Counted from the first letter of the stretch, positions 1 to 7,824 are shown. The stretch: 13,543 nucleotides of DNA from an uncultured Ruminococcus sp. (GCA_947177375.1 CAMWUF010000006.1:1-13543); one strand, 5' to 3'. Numbers and translations are program-made. Notes: a model not told the origin generated them from the letters alone.

Positions 1-14
1 GTGTCAATTTTCTG

Positions 15-30
15 AAATGCTATAGCATTT
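15..30. promoter_or_regulatory. Perfect 16-bp palindrome, possible operator
   Basis: AAATGCTATAGCATTT is identical to its own reverse complement. It covers the place where the -35 element of the promoter ending at 51 should lie (23-28), and its core ATGCTATA recurs as a direct repeat at 42-49, overlapping the -10 box. A dimeric regulator bound here would block polymerase. There is no loop and no T-tract, so it is not a terminator. The palindrome is seen directly; the operator role is inferred. Confidence 0.45.
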
Positions 31-51
31 TGAGTTAAAATATGCTATAAT
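23..51 (+). promoter_or_regulatory. Extended -10 promoter of the plus-strand operon
   Basis: A consensus -10 box TATAAT lies at 46-51, preceded by TG at 43-44 with one base between, the extended -10 arrangement. At 17-base spacing the -35 position (23-28, TAGCAT) is poor, which fits dependence on the extended -10. Transcription would start near 58, about 28 bases before the first start codon at 86. Confidence 0.6.
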
Positions 52-85
52 AACATTAATTATATACTGACAGGAGGAAATTTTC

Positions 86-226
86 ATGAAAGAATTATGG
101 AAAACAATTAGTATCATAACAGCATCTGTTTTAACAGTTCTGGTAATTTTCAAACTTGCAGACCACATTTGTAATAAATTTAGAAAAAATTATATTACAA
201 TAGATAATGAATATATTCATATCTAA
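86..226 (+). CDS. Small single-helix membrane protein (46 aa)
   Basis: A 46-residue protein starts at ATG 86, with an ideal AGGAGG site at 72-77 spaced 8 bases away. That site and the promoter just upstream are the main evidence that this short frame is real. Residues about 8-25 are hydrophobic (ISIITASVLTVLVIFKLA) and form one probable transmembrane helix. Lys2 and Lys6 lie before the helix, and a basic stretch (K31, R33, K34) follows it, so topology is ambiguous. The C-terminus is polar (about 12 residues). The family is not recognised. It sits 18 bases upstream of the flavoprotein gene and shares its transcript, so a role as a small partner or anchor of the envelope proteins encoded next is possible but inferred only from position. 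Confidence 0.7.
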   Translation: MKELWKTISIITASVLTVLVIFKLADHICNKFRKNYITIDNEYIHI

Positions 227-244
227 CAGAAAGGAAGTTATATT

Positions 245-1819
245 TTGAAAGAAGTTATTATTATTGGTGCAGGACCTGCTGGATTAACTGCGGGTGTTGA
301 ATTACTTCGGCAAGCACCTGAACAATATCATGTGACGATTTATGAAGCATCTGACACAGTCGGGGGAATTTCCAGAACAGTGAATTATAAAAATAATCGC
401 ATGGACATTGGCGGACATCGGTTTTTTTCAAAAAATCAGGAAGTGATGAACTGGTGGCATAAATGCATGCCTTTTCAGGGAGAACCATCTTTTGATGATA
501 TTCAGCTAGGACGCAAGAAAAAACTTTTTTCTGGCGGTGCAAATCCTGAACTGACAGACAAAGTCATGCTTGTCAGAAACCGTGTATCAAGAATTTATTA
601 TCAGCATAAATTTTTTGATTATCCTGTTTCTATGAAATGGGAGACTATCAAAAATATGGGCTTTGCAACAACGATGACCGCAGGCATGAGTTATTTACAA
701 GCCAATATCAAAAAAAAACAAGAAGATTCACTGGAAAATTTTTATATTAATCGCTTCGGGAAAAAATTATATACTATGTTTTTTGAGGGCTATACTCAAA
801 AACTTTGGGGCAGACACCCTTCTGAAATTTCAGCCGATTGGGGCGCACAAAGAGTGAAAGGCTTATCAATTACAGCTGTTCTGGAAGACATGATTCGCAA
901 AGTAACAGGCATTCAGAAACATGGGCAAATTGAAACCTCTCTGATTGAAGAATTTTATTATCCCAAATATGGACCTGGACAATTATGGGAAACTGTTCTG
1001 GAAGAATTCCAGACATTAGGCGGTGAAATAAAATTTAATGCTGAAATTATTAAAATTAAAACAAATAGCAAAAATAAAATAAAAAGCATTGGATTTCAAC
1101 AAAATGGTGAACTGATTGAAAAAGCCTGTGATATTTTAATTTCTTCTATGCCGATAAAAGATTTAGTTGCTGGCATGAATGATGTGCCTGCATGGGAAGC
1201 AAGTATTGCAGAGGGCTTGCCTTACAGAGATTTTGTTACAATCGGATTACTTGTTGACAAATTAGAGCTAAAAAATCAAACAAATATACCAACTTTAGGC
1301 AATATTGTTCCTGATTGTTGGATTTATGTGCAGGATACCAGCGTAAAACTTGGCAGAATTCAGATTTTTAATAACTGGTCGCCTTATATGGTACAAAATC
1401 CATCAGAACAAATTTGGATTGGCTTGGAATATTTCTGTCAGGAAAATGATAAATTCTGGAATTTAACCAATCAACAAAGTGCAATTTTTGCTATCAAAGA
1501 ATTACGCAAAATGGGCATTCTTGGAAAAGGTGCAAAAATTTTTGCCTATCATCGTGAAAAAGTCAAAAAAGCATATCCTGCGTATTTTGATACTTATGAA
1601 TATATTAATATTTTAATAGATTATTTAAATCAGTTTGAAAATCTATATTGTATCGGTCGTAATGGACAACATCATTATAATAATATGGACCATTCTATGA
1701 TAACTTCTTTTGAGACTGTGAAAAATATTTTATCTGGCAATCCTGATAAAAGTAATATCTGGAATGTCAACACAGAAAAATGCTATCATGAAGTTACCCA
1801 AAAGGAAGAAACTGCATGA
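245..1819 (+). CDS. FAD-dependent oxidoreductase, amine-oxidase / UDP-galactopyranose-mutase-like
   Basis: This 524-residue flavoprotein has an N-terminal Rossmann motif GAGPAG (residues 8-13), the ribose-binding acid E34 at the end of strand 2, and the second FAD motif GG followed by SR (40-44). GGHRFFSK (56-63) and a C-terminal FAD-contacting segment from G471 to M485 (GRNGQHHYNNMDHSM) are typical of NAD(P)/FAD-dependent oxidoreductases related to protoporphyrinogen oxidase and UDP-galactopyranose mutase. The start is TTG at 245, because the next in-frame ATG (residue 53) would remove the FAD motif; AAGGAAG at 231-237 supports it. The gene overlaps the following membrane-protein gene by 4 bases (ATGA), implying translational coupling. 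Known relatives often lie beside glycosyltransferases, so I infer a sugar or lipid-linked-sugar substrate in envelope glycan synthesis. The exact reaction cannot be read from the sequence, and the true UGM symbol glf is not justified. Confidence 0.85.
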   Translation: MKEVIIIGAGPAGLTAGVELLRQAPEQYHVTIYEASDTVGGISRTVNYKNNRMDIGGHRFFSKNQEVMNWWHKCMPFQGEPSFDDIQLGRKKKLFSGGANPELTDKVMLVRNRVSRIYYQHKFFDYPVSMKWETIKNMGFATTMTAGMSYLQANIKKKQEDSLENFYINRFGKKLYTMFFEGYTQKLWGRHPSEISADWGAQRVKGLSITAVLEDMIRKVTGIQKHGQIETSLIEEFYYPKYGPGQLWETVLEEFQTLGGEIKFNAEIIKIKTNSKNKIKSIGFQQNGELIEKACDILISSMPIKDLVAGMNDVPAWEASIAEGLPYRDFVTIGLLVDKLELKNQTNIPTLGNIVPDCWIYVQDTSVKLGRIQIFNNWSPYMVQNPSEQIWIGLEYFCQENDKFWNLTNQQSAIFAIKELRKMGILGKGAKIFAYHREKVKKAYPAYFDTYEYINILIDYLNQFENLYCIGRNGQHHYNNMDHSMITSFETVKNILSGNPDKSNIWNVNTEKCYHEVTQKEETA

Positions 1820-3459
1820 AACATATTTTTAAAAAATTCACAGGATTAAAAACAGAAAATGTGAAATCTGTAATAGGAAATTCTCTTAATATTGCATTAT
1901 TAGTCATTGCAGTGATATTAATTGGCTATTATACTTTGTTTCCGTCAAGAGGCAGTTTCCATTCTGATTCTACAGATACCCTGATGTGGGCAGAAGCATC
2001 TTATGAAAGCAAAAGCTTATTCAATCCAGATTTTTATTATGCAGGCTTATTGCCATTCGGCACAAGTTTAATTATGCTGGCATTGATTCCATTGACTGGT
2101 GTTACCATGACAACACATGTGATTGGCATGTTCTGTTTTTTCTTATTATTTACAGGTGCATTTATTTTCATGTTGAAACAAATGCACTGGAACTGGAGCT
2201 GGATTTCAATTGCAGTTTTTAGTTTATTAATGCTTTGTTCAGGGAGCGAAAAATTACGTGAAATTTTCTGGGGACATACGATTTATTATAGCTTAGGCGT
2301 ATTATTTATTTTCGTAGGATTGGGCTTAGTATTTCGGCTTATGAATTTATTGGAAATCCCTGAACAAACCCAAAAAACAAGATTACATTCTGGTATCAAT
2401 ATTTTATTGATTTTTATCTGGTTTGTGCTAACCTGTAGTGACCAAATTATCGCAATTACAATTTTTGCATTGCCTGTGATAGCAAGTATACTCTGTGAAC
2501 GCTGGCTTGACAGAACAGCAGAAATAACCTCTGCTAAAAATAAAAATGCTTTGCTAGTGATTCTTGTGATGATTCTTGGCATGTGTTCTGGCTATATGCT
2601 GACAAATTTACTTGCTGGAGATATTACAGCTCTCTATGAAGAATCTTTTTCAGAATATTCTGCTATGAACACATGGGCAAGTCATTTGCAAGAATTTCCA
2701 ACAGCATGGGTTTCACTGTTAGGAGTAGAAATAGAAGAAGATTTGCCCCTTATGAGTGTCGAAAGCGTTCAGGCATTGTTAATTATTATCACAGGTATTT
2801 TATTATTAATTTTACCAATTCTTGCATTAGTTTATTATCACAAAATACAAGATGCAAAACTAAAAATTTTAATTTTAACTTACTGGTTCATGAGTGCATT
2901 AATCATGATGGGTTATATTATGGGCAGATTATCTGTTGCCAACTGGCGATTATCTCCAATTGTTGCAATGTCTGCTGTGGTATCAACTGCATTTTTGCGA
3001 TGGGCAGTTTCGCAAATTTCTTTGCAACGTATGATGTCATTATGCATGATACCAATTTGCATTGTCTGTGCCATACATGCATATACGATTATAAGTATGC
3101 CTATGAATAATACTTCTGAGAATATTCTCTATGAACTTGCAGAGCAATTAGAAGATTTAGATTTAACTTATGGCTATGCAAGTTTTTGGCAGGCAAACGG
3201 CTTGACTGTTGTATCTGATTCTAAAATTAAATGTCGGGATATCCAGATTGATGAAGCAGGTTGTACAATCAGAGGCTATCAAAATAGTTTATCTTGGTAT
3301 GCTGCACAACCCGAACAGAAAAATTATTTTCTGCTTTTAACAGAAAGCGAAACAATCGCACTTGAAAATTCTGGTTCTTATATTTTATCAAAACCACATG
3401 AAGAAATTAATTTAAAATCTGGCTATACCGTCTGGATATTTTCAGAAAATATATTTTAA
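1816..3459 (+). CDS. Polytopic membrane protein, GT-C-like glycosyltransferase candidate
   Basis: This 547-residue protein has about ten hydrophobic helices. The first (residues about 22-42) is followed by a long loop rich in acidic residues (HSDSTD, 49-54, then WAEA), the position where GT-C enzymes of the PMT/ArnT type carry their catalytic acid. Further helices run to about residue 430, and the last roughly 115 residues form a soluble tail containing LTYGYASFWQAN. That segment resembles the tail of several uncharacterised bacterial GT-C-type proteins. GT-C enzymes transfer sugars from polyprenyl-phosphate donors on the outer face of the membrane. The start codon overlaps the flavoprotein stop (ATGA at 1816-1819), with AGGAAG about 7 bases before it. 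It is last in the operon. Overall similarity is from topology and a few motifs, so a transporter or polymerase of similar shape cannot be excluded. Confidence 0.65.
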   Translation: MKHIFKKFTGLKTENVKSVIGNSLNIALLVIAVILIGYYTLFPSRGSFHSDSTDTLMWAEASYESKSLFNPDFYYAGLLPFGTSLIMLALIPLTGVTMTTHVIGMFCFFLLFTGAFIFMLKQMHWNWSWISIAVFSLLMLCSGSEKLREIFWGHTIYYSLGVLFIFVGLGLVFRLMNLLEIPEQTQKTRLHSGINILLIFIWFVLTCSDQIIAITIFALPVIASILCERWLDRTAEITSAKNKNALLVILVMILGMCSGYMLTNLLAGDITALYEESFSEYSAMNTWASHLQEFPTAWVSLLGVEIEEDLPLMSVESVQALLIIITGILLLILPILALVYYHKIQDAKLKILILTYWFMSALIMMGYIMGRLSVANWRLSPIVAMSAVVSTAFLRWAVSQISLQRMMSLCMIPICIVCAIHAYTIISMPMNNTSENILYELAEQLEDLDLTYGYASFWQANGLTVVSDSKIKCRDIQIDEAGCTIRGYQNSLSWYAAQPEQKNYFLLLTESETIALENSGSYILSKPHEEINLKSGYTVWIFSENIF

Positions 3460-3491
3460 AAAAAAGTCCAGTGGAAATCTGGACTTTTTTT
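3458..3491. terminator. Bidirectional intrinsic terminator
   Basis: AGTCCAG (3465-3471) pairs with CTGGACT (3479-3485) around a 7-base loop. The stem is flanked by eight A on the left and seven T on the right, so the hairpin has a T-tract in both orientations. It lies between convergent genes and would end both the plus-strand operon (stop at 3459, inside the A-tract) and the minus-strand LRR gene (stop at 3511). Confidence 0.92.
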
Positions 3492-3510
3492 GCATAATAC
3501 AAATTAAAAA

Positions 3511-5748
3511 TTATATATTTAAATAATATTTTTTTGCTAGCACCAAATCAAATATATTAATGATTCCGTCCTGATTGAAATCTACTGCTTGCCAATTTGG
3601 TAAATCACCTGTACCTAGTAACCATTTTTGCAATGTAATAATATCTAGTATATTAAATTCTCCGTCTCCGTTAGCGTCTCCTGTCAACATTTCTGTAAGA
3701 GAAATAAAATTTCTGTCATACTTTTCAGCATAGGCTTGTGCTGTAGAATTTTCATAGCCATAAATAACTGCTGCCTCAGAAATTGTGCAGTAACCTAGTA
3801 TGCCATCATAAATTTCACAATCTGGATTTTTGATAGTAATCGCTTCCAAACCAGAACAGTCGCAAAAAGCATGATAACCAATATATTCTACACTCTCTGG
3901 AAGTATAACAGATTCTAAAGAAGTGCAATATCCAAAAGCATATTTTCCAATGCTTGTCAAGCTATCTGGAATCGAAACAGATTCTAAACTGGAATATCCA
4001 AAAAAAGCCTCATCACCTATTGAAGTTACACCATCTTCAATTACAACTTTTTTAATATTTTCGCTAAGATAAGACCATGTAGGACTATTAGCAGTATCAT
4101 AGAAATTTTTCATGCCACCTGTTCCGCTAATTGTCAGTGTTCCTGTCGCAGTATCAAAAGTCCAAGTTAAATTTGTTCCCAATTCGCCAATTATTTCCTT
4201 TTCGCCAAGAGAAATAAATTCATTTCCATTTTCTTCGGCATAGGCTTTTGCTGTAGAAAATTCATAGCCATAAATAACTGTTGTACTAGGAATCGTATCT
4301 TCAACTGGAGACGCTGGACCGCCAATTAATAATTCTCTCTCAACAAAATCACAAATTGGATTTAAAATAGTAATAGATTCTAAATTAGAACATTCGTCAA
4401 AAGCACCATAGCCAAGTTCTGTTACACTTTCAGGAATCATCACGGATTGCAAAGCAGAACAATCTTTAAAAGCATCATTTTCAATTGTTGTCACAGTTTC
4501 TGGAATTGTAATAGATGCTAAAGCCGTACAGTTTTCAAAAGCATTATATCCAATTGTTGTAATGCTATCTGAAATCGTAACAGATTCTAAAGCCGTGCAG
4601 TTATAAAATGCTCCTAATTCAATTTCTACCATATTTTCTGAAATAATAACAGATTGCAAATTAGAACAGTCTGTAAAAGCATAATCATAAACTGATTTCA
4701 CGCTATCTGGAATAGTATATTCTGTTATAGCATTTCTGGCAGGAAATACAATTAATACTGATTTATTTTTATTAAATAAAATGCCGTCTTGACTGGAATA
4801 ATAGTCATTATTTTCAGAAACGTTAATAGCCTGTAAAGCAGTGCAATTCATAAAAGTATATTGCCAAATATATTTTAAATTATCTGAAATCATCAAAGAT
4901 TCTAACACAGAGCAATTGTTAAAAGCAAATTGACTAATTTCAGTCACACTATCTGGAATAGTATATTCTGTCATAGTATTTCTGGCAGGAAATATTTCAA
5001 GTGTTGTTTTATTTTTATCAAATAAAACACCATCTTGACTAGAATAATTTGGATTATTTTCTGAAACAATAAATGACTGCAAACTAGAATTATAAAAAGC
5101 ATAAGAACCAATTTCTGTAATATTTTCTGAAATTGTAACAGATTCTAAAGACAAACAAAATGCAAAAGCATCTCTTCCAATTTCTGTTACACTGTCTGGA
5201 ATTTGAATAGATTCTAAAGCAGAACAATACTCAAAAGTTCCGCCTTCAATTTTTTCAACACCATCTGGAATAATAATAGATTGCAAAGCAGAACAATTTT
5301 CAAACGCAGAACCATTAATTTCTTTCACACTATCTGGAATAGTAATAAATTGCAAAGCAGAACAATTTTCAAACGCAGAAAGACCAATTTCTATTACACT
5401 TTCTGGAATGCTAATAGATTCTAAACTGGAACATTCTAAAAAAGCATAATTTCCAATTGATGTAACGCCATCGTTAATAATAACAGTTTTGATATTTTCT
5501 CTAAGATATTTCCAAGAGACATCATCATAAAAATTAAAATCTTGCATTTCACCAGTGCCGTCAATCGTGAGTATGCCTGTTGTTTCATCAAAATTCCAAG
5601 TTACATTTTCTCCGCATTTGCCAGAAGTAACAACATCTTCTGCATTGACAGAAATCATATTTGTTTCTGTTAAAACAGCATTTGGTATATAACATGTGCA
5701 TAAACACAATACTGTTATTATTGCAACCATAGATTTAAATTTTTTCAT
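3511..5748 (-). CDS. Secreted BspA-type leucine-rich-repeat protein with type-I dockerin
   Basis: This 745-residue protein has a signal peptide (MKKFK, then a hydrophobic core to about residue 26, cleavage probably near 36). Two BspA-like modules follow, each opening with the pattern G.CG/LG..(V/L)TW.FD..TG.LTI.GTG.M (about 43-68 and 520-546) and closing with VIYGYE.STA.AYAE (491-505, 661-675). LRR_5 repeats of about 23 residues, pattern C(S/T)ALESI.IPDSVTEIG..AF.N, fill residues about 92-465 and 571-640. Two longer repeats carry an extra YSSQDG.LF.KNK insert (235-247, 317-329). The C-terminus (689-745) is a dockerin with two intact calcium loops, D691-N693-D695-N699-D702 and D723-N725-D727-N731-D734. 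It is therefore probably exported and docked on a cohesin scaffold, where the LRRs may bind host, bacterial or polymer ligands. The start has AGGAGA 6-7 bases upstream. No catalytic domain is visible. It is a single-gene unit. Confidence 0.93.
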   Translation of the reverse strand: MKKFKSMVAIITVLCLCTCYIPNAVLTETNMISVNAEDVVTSGKCGENVTWNFDETTGILTIDGTGEMQDFNFYDDVSWKYLRENIKTVIINDGVTSIGNYAFLECSSLESISIPESVIEIGLSAFENCSALQFITIPDSVKEINGSAFENCSALQSIIIPDGVEKIEGGTFEYCSALESIQIPDSVTEIGRDAFAFCLSLESVTISENITEIGSYAFYNSSLQSFIVSENNPNYSSQDGVLFDKNKTTLEIFPARNTMTEYTIPDSVTEISQFAFNNCSVLESLMISDNLKYIWQYTFMNCTALQAINVSENNDYYSSQDGILFNKNKSVLIVFPARNAITEYTIPDSVKSVYDYAFTDCSNLQSVIISENMVEIELGAFYNCTALESVTISDSITTIGYNAFENCTALASITIPETVTTIENDAFKDCSALQSVMIPESVTELGYGAFDECSNLESITILNPICDFVERELLIGGPASPVEDTIPSTTVIYGYEFSTAKAYAEENGNEFISLGEKEIIGELGTNLTWTFDTATGTLTISGTGGMKNFYDTANSPTWSYLSENIKKVVIEDGVTSIGDEAFFGYSSLESVSIPDSLTSIGKYAFGYCTSLESVILPESVEYIGYHAFCDCSGLEAITIKNPDCEIYDGILGYCTISEAAVIYGYENSTAQAYAEKYDRNFISLTEMLTGDANGDGEFNILDIITLQKWLLGTGDLPNWQAVDFNQDGIINIFDLVLAKKYYLNI
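4354..5475 (-). repeat. Tandem LRR-coding repeats, 69-bp unit
   Basis: This is the coding stretch for the main LRR array. The unit is about 69 bases (23 codons). Positions 5280-5311 and 5349-5380 are identical over 32 bases exactly one unit apart, which points to recent duplication or gene conversion within the array. A second-order repeat of about 246 bases holds the two YSSQDG inserts. The repeats are in frame and coding; they are not CRISPR spacers. Confidence 0.85.
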
Positions 5749-5780
5749 AAACTTCTCCTGTTCTATAAATATTTAAATCT

Positions 5781-5809
5781 ATTATAGCACGAAATAAATC
5801 ATAAAGCAA
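5781..5809 (-). promoter_or_regulatory. Promoter of the LRR-dockerin gene
   Basis: On the minus strand TTGCTT (5809-5804) and TATAAT (5786-5781) are separated by 17 bases, with TGC directly before the -10 (5789-5787), making an extended -10. The string TGCTATAAT is the same as in the promoter at 43-51. Predicted start near 5774, a leader of about 26 bases before the ATG at 5748. Confidence 0.8.
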
Positions 5810-5829
5810 GTGATTTTTTATAATTTTAT

Positions 5830-5870
5830 AAAAAAAACCTGCTTTCACTAAGAGAGCAGGAAAATTTTTT
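5830..5870 (-). terminator. Intrinsic terminator of the pseudokinase gene
   Basis: The arms CCTGCTTTC (5838-5846) and GAGAGCAGG (5852-5860) form a 9-bp stem with one G-T pair and a 5-base loop. Eight A precede it on the plus strand (5830-5837), giving a T-tract after the hairpin on the minus strand. It lies just past the stop codon at 5887. T-rich sequence also follows on the plus side, but no plus-strand gene needs it. Confidence 0.88.
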
Positions 5871-5886
5871 AATATTATTTTAGTTT

Positions 5887-7824
5887 TTAATTTGAAATCG
5901 GCGGAGTTGTTTCATAAAATTCAAAATCACCTACAATTGGTGCAGTATGAGGTGCTTCCTGTGTTAAATCCTGTGGCAAGTCATCATCTTCTGTTGGCAC
6001 AACAGCAGGAGCTGTAATAATCGTTTCTGTCATTACTGTTGTTTCTGTTGTTTCTTCAACAGGTTCTGTTTCTGTCATAGGCGGAATTGTTTCTGTGATA
6101 ATCACAACTGTTGTTTCAGGATTACTTGCATAAAAAATTTTTAAAGTCTCCTGTCCGCTTAAATCAAACGATTCACCAACTGTTTTATTCAGCTCCACAA
6201 CCTGACCATTTTCAAAACTAAAATTCACAATTGCTTCTGTATGATAATTTGCATTTGTCATGCCAAGTGCTTCTAATTCTTCTTCATATTGCATAAGAGA
6301 CTTGCCTGTATAATCTGGAATAATAATAGACGCAGGTCCTTGACTGACAATTACTTTTACAGTAGAACCACTTTGAAATGGCTGTCCTGCTTCAATTTCC
6401 TGGTCAATAATAATACCAGCTTTATAAACATCATCATAAACATAAACTGGTTCTAAATATAACCAACCATCTGCTTCTAGTCTTTGTTTCTGTATCTCAT
6501 AACTTGTGCCAATCAGCGTAGGCATTTGACTATCACCAGTGGCTTCTGTCTGCATGGGAGCTTCAGAATTTGATTCTGTTACAATATTATTTTCTGTTGT
6601 AAATTCTGTCATAGCAGATGTTTCTGTTGGCTGGCTTGGATTTTGAATTGTGATAGAACCAGATTTCATCATACTAAGAACAATAATTAATACTATCAGC
6701 AAAATGCATAATAATATAATTACAATTGTCAAAGGCATTCTTGTACGTTCAATAATACTTTCCTGTGCAGGCGGATTTTCTTTTTTTACAGGATTTTCCT
6801 GTTTACTTGATGAATGATAAGAAATTTCAGTCACAGCTGTTCTTGACTGCGTAAACTGGCTTGTTTCCTCTTGTTCAAATAACTGTGTCACAAGTTCTGT
6901 AATCGTCTGTGTTCTTTCATGCACATCTAGTGCTAAACCTTTCATAATAGCTTGAGAAACACTTCGAGGAATATTAGGATTCATTTCATAAGGCTCACAT
7001 AAATTATCATTTTCAATTCGGCTTGTTGCTTCTGTTGGCTTACAGCCTGTCAAAATTCGATATAATACGGCACAGATACCATATACATCTGTGAAAGTCC
7101 CTTGTTTTGCACCAGGCGTATATTGTTCAGGTGCAGCATAACCATGAAATATTTCGCTTTGCAATTCTAGTTGTACTGTTCTTACTGCATAAATACTAAA
7201 CCCACATAATCGCAATTCTTCCCTTGGTGTGATATAAATCGTATCAGGACTAATTGCCCTATGAATCACACCGTTATTATGCATTAAGCTCAGAGTAGTA
7301 AAAAATGTCGGAAATAATTTAGAAACTTGTTTCCAAGTCAATTCCCCAGCATTATCTTTTAGATATTCAATTAATTTAATACCCTCCAGATATTCATAAG
7401 CAACATATGTTGTATTATTTGCTGAAAATATATCCAATGTCGGCATAATATGTGGCAAATTCCGCATTTTTGCAAGATTTTTATTTAATGCTGTAAAATC
7501 AGCCATTAATGCTTTATATTGCACAAGTTTATCAGGAAATACGCTAATTGTTGGACGTCCTCTCACACGTTTACACATGTTAACTGGCATATACTCACGA
7601 ATTAATACTTTACAGCCAAGTGTGACATTATAGCCAATATAATTTGCACCCTCACTATTATTGCCAAGCTTCACACCAAGTGTATAACGTTCATTCAATT
7701 CTGTACCAGGTGGTGCATAATTTGAATCATAAGGGGTATCTTCTTCATAGCCACAATGTGGACAAATTCTAAAACGTGCCGTTTTCAATTCCATACAATT
7801 ATAACAACGATTTTTTTCTTCCAC
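5887..7824 (-). CDS. Zinc-ribbon / pseudokinase / PASTA membrane protein
   Basis: This 645-residue protein resembles PrkC/Stk1-type Ser/Thr kinases. A zinc ribbon (C7, C10, C21, C24) precedes a kinase fold (about 46-317), a linker, one transmembrane helix (about 365-386), two PASTA-like domains (about 434-497 and 500-567) and an extracellular Thr/Glu-rich tail (570-645). Structural kinase motifs persist: APE (A231-E233), the helix-F TDVYG (D246) and R304. Catalytic ones are changed: the VAIK lysine is R76, HRD reads HRA (A190), the magnesium-binding Asn is T195, and DFG reads CGF (C207). The helix-C Glu also seems absent (L113 by my alignment). It is therefore probably catalytically dead, acting as a sensor or scaffold, perhaps for peptidoglycan fragments or an active kinase elsewhere. 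The start is GTG at 7824 with AAGGGGG 9 bases upstream; the next ATG (residue 11) would lose the first zinc cysteine pair. The domain assignment is solid; the loss of activity is inferred. Confidence 0.88.
   Translation of the reverse strand: MEEKNRCYNCMELKTARFRICPHCGYEEDTPYDSNYAPPGTELNERYTLGVKLGNNSEGANYIGYNVTLGCKVLIREYMPVNMCKRVRGRPTISVFPDKLVQYKALMADFTALNKNLAKMRNLPHIMPTLDIFSANNTTYVAYEYLEGIKLIEYLKDNAGELTWKQVSKLFPTFFTTLSLMHNNGVIHRAISPDTIYITPREELRLCGFSIYAVRTVQLELQSEIFHGYAAPEQYTPGAKQGTFTDVYGICAVLYRILTGCKPTEATSRIENDNLCEPYEMNPNIPRSVSQAIMKGLALDVHERTQTITELVTQLFEQEETSQFTQSRTAVTEISYHSSSKQENPVKKENPPAQESIIERTRMPLTIVIILLCILLIVLIIVLSMMKSGSITIQNPSQPTETSAMTEFTTENNIVTESNSEAPMQTEATGDSQMPTLIGTSYEIQKQRLEADGWLYLEPVYVYDDVYKAGIIIDQEIEAGQPFQSGSTVKVIVSQGPASIIIPDYTGKSLMQYEEELEALGMTNANYHTEAIVNFSFENGQVVELNKTVGESFDLSGQETLKIFYASNPETTVVIITETIPPMTETEPVEETTETTVMTETIITAPAVVPTEDDDLPQDLTQEAPHTAPIVGDFEFYETTPPISN

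Noticed and set aside
30..35. TTGAGT as the -35 element of the first promoter
   Set aside because: It is only 10 bases from the TATAAT box, too close for sigma-A; the extended -10 explains the promoter better.
261..542. Minus-strand open frame opposite the flavoprotein gene
   Set aside because: It lies wholly antisense to a confidently assigned FAD domain, and its translation shows no recognisable domain.
245..1819. Naming the flavoprotein glf (UDP-galactopyranose mutase)
   Set aside because: The sequence fits the broader amine-oxidase/HemY-like group, and I cannot see mutase-specific active-site motifs.
2673..3110. Alternative plus-strand frame inside the GT-C-like gene
   Set aside because: It overlaps the hydrophobic coding region out of frame, and its translation is low-complexity with no domain.
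4354..5475. CRISPR-like regular repeats
   Set aside because: The repeats are 69 bases, in frame, and encode LRR units with degenerate copies; no conserved direct repeat with unique spacers is present.
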